A stretch of 64,000 nucleotides of DNA from Asterias amurensis (lineage: Eukaryota; Echinodermata; Asteroidea; Forcipulatida; Asteriidae), in the NCBI RefSeq assembly GCF_032118995.1, contig NC_092661.1:8742494-8806493 (forward strand), given 5' to 3'. Below the pieces are notes generated by a model that was given only the letters and a program-made list of their open reading frames with translations, was not told where the DNA came from and searched no databases. A program made the translations under genes and the position numbers. Position 1 is the stretch's first letter. Every line of letters begins with the position of its first letter. This document shows positions 55,255 to 64,000 of this stretch, piece by piece.

Positions 55255-56580
55255 TCCCCAAATTGATTAGACTTGGACATGTTGGATAACAGGGAACAAG
55301 CCATTTTGATTTTACGAAGCCTCCAAAGGGCACTTCCATTGGAAAGTGTGGACAAATTTTGAAGCAGCACCAATGCCAAGACCAGGGGCAACAAAGGCCA
55401 CGGCAGCCATATAATTCCAGGCCGTCAGTAGATTTAAGAAGCAATTGAGACTGCAAGGATTTTAAAAGGGAAAACTGCAAAATGTCGCGTATGATCCAAG
55501 AACAAAGTATCGAACATGTACACACACATCAGGTCCAAGAAAAAATATAATCAACAGTGTAAAAACCCAGAAAGCTTTTGAAACTGTCTATTATTTTTAA
55601 GTTAAATCATCCATCCTTAGTCCTAACCAAGGCGAGTTAGATTTGAGTAAAAATAACAACAAATTTGGTATTTGATCATCATACAATGTGTCATACAACA
55701 ATGTACAATACGTTATGGTCTACTTGTGGCTTTCGTAGGAATTTCTCACGCTGCATTACGAAGCCGCCTACATTTTGTGCAAATGTGTGGGCAAACAAAA
55801 CAAATCCAAATTACAATCAACTCTGGAACAGATTGTCAAAGCATGGCCAAACTAAATGGCACAAAAGCTGTGAAAGCCCCACATGGCTGGATACAGCTAT
55901 GCATGAGTGAAACTCACACGGAATTCAGTCGTTTGGTTACAAAGCATGTTGGAATTCACACGGTATGACAAGCAGGCATGGAAATGTAAGAAATGACTGG
56001 CAGAAATGGTACAAAAAGTTCTACTAACTACATACAATGTACACTTGAACTCATTCCACAATACCCTCTCATTATCTCACGCAGATATTTGGTCGTAAAT
56101 TAATAAATGACAAGATGTTTGTTGATTTGAATGAAAGTTTTTAATTTTTGTGCTAGCCTGGAATTTCATCTTGAGAGGGCAAGTACATTTTCCTTTTGCA
56201 AAAAAGGCCAAACTCAAGGCCAAGACCAGGGCAAAAGATTGAGGAGGCCAGGCCGCCTTTTGTTTTTGGAGAGGGCAAAGCAAGGCCTTTTTCATTAAAA
56301 GGGCACTTCCATTTAGAAACCTATAAAACATCATGGGAAACTTTTAATGGGCACCAAGGCCAAGACCAGGGCAACAGACTGTACTGGGGAAGCCAGGCCT
56401 AGAAACAAAATTTATTTTTTTTGCGAGGACAAAGCAAGCCCATTTTCATTTTGCAATGGCCATTTTTAGAAATCTAAAAGAAGTTCATGGAAAACTTATG
56501 ATGGGCACCAAGGTCACCACCAGGGCTAAGAAGGCCATCACCATCATAAATGGCCTCCATGTTATTCCAAGGGCTGGTTT
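55255..56580. repeat. Cluster of family R repeats
   Basis: Copies at about 55255-55430 and 56155-56580 share AAAGGGCACTTCCATT, GGCACCAAGGCCAAGACCAG and GCCAGGCC-like strings, three or more in tandem near the right. 55431-56150 shows no gene. Confidence 0.6.
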
Positions 56581-57437
56581 CACAAAGATCTAAGATTGAT
56601 CGTAACTGCCAATCAATCGTAGAACTTTGCTAAGTAAAGTGTGATGTCACAATACAAATCACTAATGGTGATATTAAAAAATTTGTATTACGATGAATTT
56701 TATTGCTTTGTAAAATCGGTCCCAGGCCTAGATGTCACAAAAAATAATCAGTGTCCATACTGTATTTGATCGTAAATTTCCATCACAGTTTTTGTTTCCC
56801 TGAACTGAAGTTAAAATACCCAAACTGTAACAAAAACCACAACTTTTTACACTCAATGAAGGCATGGTCAATGAGTTTCTTTACACAACAAACTTGGTTG
56901 CAATTTTAAAAACATAGTATTAAAAAAATGAGTATCACATAGTACCTAACAGACCTGATACTTCAGAGGCGATGGTGGCAAAATTGCCTGCCACTTGCCA
57001 CAGTAGGTCTACCCTTGGAACATGTTCCAGTAGAAATTTGAAACTTTCCTAAACAAATCCATACTACATACATACTCAAGTGGGATTCAAATCCATAACC
57101 TCTGCATACAGGAGAAGTGTTTTTAAACAACCACTCTCACTCAGTGAATAACCAATCTGATGATGATCAACTGTACCAGGGTCTTGAACAGGTGTCCAAG
57201 ATACATGAACATGAACTTGAAGGCTACAGCCTCTGTTGCCCTGGTCTTAGGCCCTCTTGTAAAGTTTGTTCAATGAAAAATGAAAATGCCCTTGCCCTCT
57301 TCAAAAGTTAAATTACACACTTAATTTTTTAAAGTAAAATTTATAATAATATAGGCCTATAATACACTACAGTAATTAGGCATTTTTGAAGATAGTCTTG
57401 AAGATAGAGCCATAGACTTGTAAACCAATAAGGTTAA

Positions 57438-57960
57438 AGCCATTGGACCCTTTCGGTAAACAGTATTGTCCAAGTCCCACACTTCGTGTATCACAACTTA
57501 TATATAAAATAACAATCCTGTGGAAATTTAGGCTCAATCGGACATCGGAGTCGGGAGAAAATAACGGGAAAACCCACTCCTGTTTTCGCGCGTTTCGCCG
57601 TGTCATGACATGTGTTTATAACAAATCCGTACTTCTCGTTAACGAGAATTTATATTGTTTTACCGTTTTCTCAAAAAGTAAAGCATTTCATGGACTAATA
57701 TTTCAAGAGAAGTCTTTCACCATTACCTTCTGTAAACCCTGTAAATTGTTTGTAAATCCGTGAACTTTTTTTTTTTTTTTCTGTCCGTAATTCTCGTTAA
57801 CGAGAATTTATATTGTTTTACCGTTTTCTCAAAAAGAAAAGCATTTCATGGACTAATATTTCAAGAGAAGTCTTTCACCATTACCTTCTGTAAACCCTGT
57901 AATTGTTTGTAAATCCGTGAACTTTTTTTTTTTTTTCTGTACCGAAAGGGTCCAATGGCT
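57438..57960. mobile_element. TTAA-MITE family B with internal duplication
   Basis: TTAA at 57434-57437 and 57961-57964. Ends AGCCATTGGACCCTTTCGG and CCGAAAGGGTCCAATGGCT. About 165 bp (TTCTCGTTAACGAGAA to the poly-T run) is present twice in tandem, making the copy about 523 bp against about 355-370. Confidence 0.92.
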
Positions 57961-58060
57961 TTAAGTCCGAATTACGGAGTGGCTATGCGGGAATGGCTGC
58001 AACTCTTGCTAGCAGGCAAGTTGCGAAGGTTTTCCAAGGTTGTAGCCAGGATTTGGTAAA

Positions 58061-58178
58061 AGGTAGGTAGCCCACCTTGTTGAGCTGTAAATGGCTCTCT
58101 TTTAAAATCGGTCTCATCACAGTCGCCATGAGACTGATGTTAAAAGAGAGCCATTAACAGCTTAACAAGGTGGGCTAA
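58061..58178. repeat. Short foldback
   Basis: TAGCCCACCTTGTTGAGCTG pairs with CAGCTTAACAAGGTGGGCTA, and AATGGCTCTCTTTTA with TAAAAGAGAGCCATT. Confidence 0.85.
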
Positions 58179-58194
58179 AAAAGGTAGGGTTCAC

Positions 58195-58296
58195 TTTCAA
58201 ATTTTCACAGGTTTGTTATTTTGTGCATTTTATATGTCGAGATACACCGTGTGAGAAGACTGATCTTTGACAATTACCAAAGGTGTCCAGTGTTAA
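58195..58296 (+). mobile_element. TTAA-MITE family A, end fragment
   Basis: AAATTTTCACAGGTTTGTTAT to CCAAAGGTGTCCAGTG; the rest is missing. Confidence 0.7.
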
Positions 58297-58387
58297 TTGC
58301 GCCTGTCCTTACTCATATCATATGTACATCATGACGTTTGGAAAAGTTTCTGTATGGCGCCATCACTTTTTCAATCGCTGTAGGCCT

Positions 58388-58465
58388 ACTCCTTTTTTCA
58401 AAATTCTGACATTCCCGGTCGGCTAGTTCGAAGAGAATGTCAAAATTTCGAAAAAAGGAGTACAG
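58388..58465. repeat. Short foldback
   Basis: TACTCCTTTTTTCAAAATTC pairs with AAATTTCGAAAAAAGGAGTA. Confidence 0.7.
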
Positions 58466-58619
58466 CGCCCCAGTTACTGGGTCTAGTGGCGACATATGGA
58501 AAGTTATCCTGACGGCAAGTTTTATTCCTCCATGATGTGATGCAGTGATCGTATACAATAGTGGTTGAATAACTGACACTTTTGACAGCAAAAAACGTGA
58601 CGACATAGTTATTTACAGT

Positions 58620-60378
58620 AGAGTGCTACCGGTACCAATCAACAACATTTTAAGCGTGTATTAATGTTTAACTAACTTACACTGTCTATTGCAACAATTT
58701 GTTTTGAATTTTGAAATAGGCCTATGCATGCATGCATTTAATTTTAAATATTGCACTGTTTTGCAGTATTACTATTGCATTGGGTATAGGATAGGATTAG
58801 GAGTAGGTTCTGTTTGACAATTTCTGTATGTTCCCCATCTATATACAATTATCATTCATATTATTTCACCACCATCCATCCGTCCGGCTACACACTACAG
58901 GAAGAGGCCGTTTGATTCGTACTTCCTCTCATTCTACCTCCATGTTCCCATCATGGACAAACAAGGTTACGACGTGAGTACGATATTGATATTGTTAATA
59001 CACAACACGTCTAGACTATGGACTCGTTCATTTACGAAGTTGACCTTGCAACTAAATTACCAACTAAACTCAGACATTTAAACCTTGTTAAATTCAACTT
59101 ACTGTATATCACGTAGTTCGTATTAGTATTCACAACTTCTCCTTCCACTTCACCCCGCCTCTTTTGCCGAACAAACAGAAAAATCTATTCCAAATCATGA
59201 TTTCAACTTGTAAATCTCGCTCCATCTCCGTATCAACACGTTACTCATCGGTCCGGAAGCCATTTTGTTGGTTGACCAAAAAAAATCGACGGCTCAGAGA
59301 ATGGAATGTGTAAATTTTCCTCACTGCAGAAGAGCTCACATGGTTTCAAGTCATTTTCACGGGTAGATTAAATCTCCTTGTTCTTCTAAACACGTTTGTT
59401 GATCATGTGCTAGCTACCTAATTGGAGATATCCCTGTTACATTTTCGGCAACTACTGTAGTAAATTGAGATATTACACTGTGCATCCGAACGGTGACAAT
59501 ATCATTATGCAGTTTTTCGCTCAGATTCATGGGAAATTCTTGAAGGTAAGGAGAATTTACTTTTGATCAGCATCAACACTTGCTCGTCACAGAAAAACAT
59601 CACAAATAATTTCCTTCCAAAATAAATGTAATTTGAATAAAGTTCCTGTCTTATTTCAGGGTTTTAAACTGTTTGCAGACGTTCCATTTAATTTTGTACA
59701 AATTAAAGCAAGTGGTGACGTCGCCAATATGAATTGCAATAGAGATCAGAGAGAAAACAATACCCAATAATATTGTCATTGTAAATAAATCAGTGTATTT
59801 CTTTAAATAATTTTAGCAAATTTGCAGAAAAACAAAACGTTTTCACAAACGAGTGCTAAATTAATATAAACAAACATGCAAAACAAGTTTAAGACCATAA
59901 ATATAGTGAATTTGTATTTAAAACCATAGAGTTTTTCTGATATAACAAAAGTTATTATCCATATTTGTTCTGATATTCCGCCCATAGAAATTTAAAATTG
60001 TATACATGAATCAAAGCGCATTATTTATATTATTCTTGTTATTATATTTTTTTACTACCACTTCAACTGAGATCTGCCAAATACCACACGGCATCAGCAA
60101 GTGGTTTTTCACAAGTCCAATTTTAAATTCTCCCTAACTGTCCAACGGGAAGCGGGTCAATGAATTTCTAGTCAGGAATGTCCTGCGTTGAAACATACAG
60201 GTGCTCGATTGATTGACATCGTGTAGACACCCGCAAACCCTCTAAATGCATTGTTCACATAGTTTCTTCGTCACGTGTTCAAATAGTTGGCTACTGTGCA
60301 TTATTTTTAAGAAAGTCCAAATGAGGGCGCCCTACTGCATTTTTAACGGTCGGACCGTCGACACTTTTCTTGCTAGTG
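58620..60378. other. Intergenic; possible LATS promoter or first-exon region
   Basis: No supported exon. It lies between the LATS 5' end and NUP43. A TEAD-type octamer is at 59302-59309. Confidence 0.35.
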
Positions 60379-60523
60379 GCCCTTTTCGAAACCACGGCTT
60401 GGGCTCGAGGGGACCCGCCTATGGGGATCCGTTCGCCAGATTGAAGCCCCGTAAGGAAAGCGCGTGTCTTCTGAATGCACGAGGTAGCGTCAGCCAAAGC
60501 CCAAGACGTGTTTTCGAAAAGGA
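60379..60523. mobile_element. GC-rich foldback MITE
   Basis: CCCTTTTCGAAACCACGGCTTG pairs with CAAGACGTGTTTTCGAAAAGG. The GC-rich interior yields open frames on both strands that I do not take as genes. Confidence 0.75.
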
Positions 60524-61332
60524 CTGATGTAAGCCGACATACCGTGACCCCAATAACGGTTTGTTTACATTGTTACAAAGTACATGTACTTTGTTTTTTC
60601 AAGGTCAAATTAATTGTCGATGGTGCCAGACAATCTTTCCTTTGACTTTAAAAATGTGAAACTAAATTAGATTTTCGTCTTCCCATGGAGGTCTTACTCT
60701 ACCTCCATGGTCTTTCTTAATTGCTTTCCGCATTTCTTTAAACTTCAATAGAATAATCCCTATTTTTGATTCTATACAGCACCTTAAAAGTCTACTTCCA
60801 CTGCTAAAACCAAAACAAATTCAATGCACTGTTGGTTTTGAAGAGTCAAACAAAGCACACAAAAAATATATGGGTAATGCTTTTTCAGTATGGCAGCTCC
60901 TTTGCACAGTGCGTGTAATAATTGTCTATTGTAACAATTCCCTGCAAACATGCACAGTGCGTTTAGTACTGTTTTGCGTTCGAAGAAAACATTTCACTTT
61001 AACAGTGTTTTGAAATTGTCTTTTTCCAAAAAAAATATTAGTTAAAATATTAAGACCCCAACTACATGTGATAAAAACAAGCAAGAACAATCATACGTTC
61101 AATACCAGTACAAAAATAAGACTGCAGTTTTCATACAAAAGCAATTAGTTTATTTCGCTGCCAGCAACCTTGTTTTAATCGCCTAAACTAATAGCTAGTA
61201 AAATCAATGTAAGTTGTGATAACAAATATACATTTCTTCCCAAGATGGTGGAATGCACGTAACAATACTGGTATTCATCGCATGAATAGACACATATCCA
61301 CCTGACTGGTCACAGGACATGAATGCTGTTCC

Positions 61333-61722
61333 TTAAAGACACTGGAAACGTTTGGTAAAAAAAGATACTCAAAATATACATAAATATTTACTTGGTAACG
61401 AGCAACCAAGACCTGTTGATGGTATAAAACATTGTGAGAAACGACTCCCTCTGAAGTAACGTAGTTTTTGAGAAAGGGGCAACTTTTTCACAAAAATACT
61501 TGAATCTGAGAAAGACTTCTGGCCTGAAGCCTTTGTCAAGCATATAAAAGCAAACAAATTTGTGCAACAAGGGTGTTCTTTGGTTCAAGGTTTTTCTTGC
61601 AACTTTGATGACAAGTTGAGCCAAAATTTCCACATAGTTATTATTTTTATGCATATGTTGTCAGATACACCAAGTGAGAACACTGATCTTTGACAATTAC
61701 CAAACGGTTACAATGCCTTTAA
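61333..61722 (+). mobile_element. TTAA-MITE family A, diverged copy
   Basis: AGACACTGGAAACGTTTGG at the left; the right end reads TTTGACAATTACCAAACGG. It carries an inserted TCTGAGAAAGACTTCTGGCC stretch shared with 62170. Confidence 0.75.
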
Positions 61723-61907
61723 TGCAAAATTCCAAGACATGTCCCAGCATGCATTGCCTCTGGAAACATCTAGGCCTCAACCTGTGACAAAACCAAAAGT
61801 TCTAAAGAAAAGTTTTGATGTCCAAAAGCCAGTGGCATAATTATATCATTGTCTCTCAGCAAAAAGATATCTCTGGGTTCAAATTTTTCAAACATTGCAT
61901 CTCGCCT

Positions 61908-62387
61908 TAAAGGCACTGGACACTATTGGCAATTACTCAAAATAATTGTTACTATTTAGCATAAAAACTTACTTGGTAATGAGCAACGGAGAGCTGTTGG
62001 TGGTATACAACATTGTGAGAAACGACTCCCTATAAATTAACATAGTTTTTTAGAAAGGTAATTTCTCACTCGAATAATAAAAGACTTCAGCTTAAATTCA
62101 GCTGAAGCCTTTTATTATGCATCTGAAAGCACACAAAGTTGTGCAACAGAGGTGTTTTTTCCTTCATTAATCTGAGAAAAATTTCAGGCATGAGCCTTTC
62201 TGAGCAGTCAAAAAGCACACCCTTCGATGCAAAAAAGGGATGTAGCTTTCTAGCATTATTCTCTAGCAACTTTGACAACCAACTGAGCCTAAATATACAC
62301 ATGTTTGTTATTTTATGCACATGTTCGGGATACACCGAGTGAGGATACTGGTGTTTGACAGTTACCAGAAGTTTCCCCTGCCTTTAA
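61908..62387 (+). mobile_element. TTAA-MITE family A, enlarged copy
   Basis: Begins AGGCACTGGACACTATTGG and ends in CCCCTGCCTTTAA. It is about 100 bp longer than the norm, with a small palindrome (AAGACTTCAGCTTAAATTC / CAGCTGAAGCCTTTTATTA) and a second insert. Confidence 0.78.
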
Positions 62388-62569
62388 AACTTAAAGGGCA
62401 AACATCCTTTAAGAGGAAACGGACACAATCAGTGTTCTAGCTAGACCAATTCTAGTGGGTGGCTCTAAATCCAATTTAATCCACCAAGGGCGTGTTTCAA
62501 CAAAATTATTAATAGATGGAAATTTGCATCAGGAATAAAGAATATTATTATTTATTTTTTTTATCCGTA

Positions 62570-62825
62570 TACATACACCGATTAGTGTTAGCGCTGTATA
62601 CTTGAAAATCTCAAGATTGAAATCGTTGATTATTCAGCCATGAAAGTGACACACGCTACTGCCGTGTCCGAATCAGCGGCTACAGCTATATACCTTTATC
62701 ATGGTGCGGCCATCTTGGTATTCTCCCAAGGCTTTGTGAAAACAAATCACAATATTATTCAGGTGTGATTCAAACACACGACTGTTGCAAATCTAGAGCA
62801 GTGTCTTACCAACTAGACTAGACAT
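62570..62825 (-). mobile_element. tRNA-derived SINE family S2, copy with an insert
   Basis: On the minus strand: TAGTCTAGTTGGTAAGACAC, GTGTGTTTGAATCACACC (decayed B box), and the tail GTATACAGCGCTAACACTAA. The body is interrupted by a stretch related to the 40711-40848 foldback (GCTGTAGCCGCTGATTCGGA). Confidence 0.65.
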
Positions 62826-63008
62826 AACTTATTTATGTTTAGAAATGGGGCCATCCTTGTAGAAGTGCCATCTGGGAGAAATCTGTGCTGGGCAGAACAG
62901 TATACTTTGCTCAGACTGCTGGGCGAATTTTTTTAGGCAGGCCAGCCGGGCACTGCCCACCATGGCTATAACACAGGATACAACCCTTCAATGTACACGT
63001 ACTCCTCT

Positions 63009-63692
63009 TCATCTAAGCCCTAGACCATTCACTACAAATACTGCTTCACCGTCTGTACCGCAAACGAGTTTGTCGCCCTCGACATCGATACTATTGACGG
63101 GCATGATGTTGGAAGGTAAGACGTGGCTGATGTCGACTTGATCGTTGTTCAGCCATGGACTGGTGGGAGAGCTGACCGATGGCTTGGATGGGAGTCCACC
63201 AAGACCCAAGCTTGGGTAGATGGAATCACCTGGTGGAAATAAAACAAAACAATTTGCAAACAATGGTCGAATTGTTGATAATAATGAGATGCAGGTCTGA
63301 TACTTCACGATTGCCTCCATGCCCCCTTGTCATTGTCCTGGTGCCCTTAAAATGCCCCAGTAAAACTCCCTCATAAGGTGCCCTTTACCAAAAAAGAAAA
63401 TGCATTGGTGCCCTTGCCCTTTCAAAAACGAAGCATACAGGCCTGGAGTTTTTCACAGCTATCAATGTTCCCCGTTAAAAATAATTCGTCGGTCGATTGC
63501 CACTCAAAACACCCGAGTCCAAGTGGGTGGGTCACCGTGACCTTGTTTGTTGTTGCTTCTCATAGCTACGTGTAAAGTACTGCCATCACATAAGGCTTAT
63601 GGCTTCAAATCCCACAACAAATAAATGGATGGAAATACTTTGATTGATCAACAAGAGTACATCAGACAAAATAGTTTTGCAGGATGCTTACT
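63009..63692 (-). CDS. NUP43: NUP43 nucleoporin, last exon(s); rest outside the window
   Basis: WD-repeat subunit of the Nup107-160 (Y) complex of the nuclear pore and kinetochores. The last exon is 63229-63009 (acceptor TTTCCACCAG, stop TGA 63011-63009). It encodes SPWLNNDQVDISHVLP, MPVNSIDV and LVCGTDGEAVFVV, matching the human C-terminus (SSWLSTDPAK, SVNTLDV, LVCGTDAEAIYV). A probable previous exon ends at 63692 (donor GTAAGC) with frame LSRRPNLLRHVIYGNG; its phase fits the last exon. Its upper edge was not settled because a stop in that frame lies a little further up. The WD repeats are not in the window. Confidence 0.85.
63295..63450 (+). repeat. Family R dispersed repeat in NUP43 intron
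   Basis: CTGATACTTCACGATTGCC, CCTGGTGCCCTTAAAATGCC and TTTCAAAAACGAAGCATACAGG; the inverse of 23035-23225. Confidence 0.65.
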
Positions 63693-64000
63693 ACCATTAC
63701 CATAAATAACATGACGAAGCAAGTTTGGGCGGCGACTCAACCTCGTTCCCAGGGGTGATCGATCTCACCGCGCCATTTTTTCCCAGCATGCCTTGCTCAA
63801 TCATAACCCCTGGCAAATTTAAATGTGCTATATGCTAGCACATTTATACGAGCCATAAATGAACGTACATATTCATTATTCAATCTTTTCTAAGTCTTTC
63901 GTCTTTTAAACGTGTTCATCTCATAAAAAACGCGGGCGTGATCAACATTTAAAAAAACTTTAAACTACGCGCCATGCACTTGACATCTAATGCATAACCA

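Noticed and set aside
58953-58973. ATG GAC AAA CAA GGT TAC GAC followed by GTGAGT, as a first coding exon
   Set aside because: No matching downstream exon or acceptor was found on the plus strand; only seven codons.
60246-60527. 93-codon plus-strand frame and opposing 68-codon frame
   Set aside because: Both lie over a foldback repeat; no recognised domain.

Overview
The window is animal nuclear DNA, AT-rich, with intron-split genes and dense non-autonomous transposons. The proteins are clear metazoan orthologues and the large LATS gene has an invertebrate-deuterostome look. The short-LTR Ty3/gypsy element and hairpin repeats suggest an echinoderm, perhaps a sea star. The species is inference; the gene calls rest on sequence.

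Layout, left to right. (1) 372-12875, plus: the last eight exons of spermine synthase (SMS). Two of its introns carry minor-spliceosome (U12) signals, one of the rare AT-AC kind. The intron at 6172-11760 holds a 4.85 kb LTR retrotransposon in antisense, with identical LTRs and a single long gag-pol frame. (2) 12876-19572: intergenic, full of foldback elements and a 38-bp minisatellite. (3) 19573-20118, minus: a DUSP14-like dual-specificity phosphatase, divergent from (4) NUS1 at 21223-26552, plus, the cis-prenyltransferase partner subunit, in five exons. (5) 26553-31873: repeats, including a 360-bp near-perfect palindrome. (6) 31891-35512, plus: NDUFAF4, a complex I assembly factor, in four exons. 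(7) 35513-42195: repeats and probable LATS 3' UTR. (8) 42196-53422, minus: a complete LATS (Warts) Hippo-pathway kinase, six coding exons, 1388 codons. (9) 53501-63008: repeats and probable LATS upstream region. (10) 63009-63692, minus: the 3' end of NUP43.

The genes are unrelated housekeeping or signalling genes and not an operon-like unit: polyamine synthesis, protein dephosphorylation, dolichol synthesis, complex I assembly, Hippo signalling and the nuclear pore. Their order does carry information. LATS1 and NUP43 are also neighbours in human at 6q25.1, and NUS1 and NDUFAF4 are also on human 6q, so the window probably keeps part of an ancestral linkage group.

The most unusual pattern is a set of TTAA-flanked MITE families. 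Their ends differ, but at least three share a recognisable internal module. Several insert into one another or into other repeats, which gives a relative age order.
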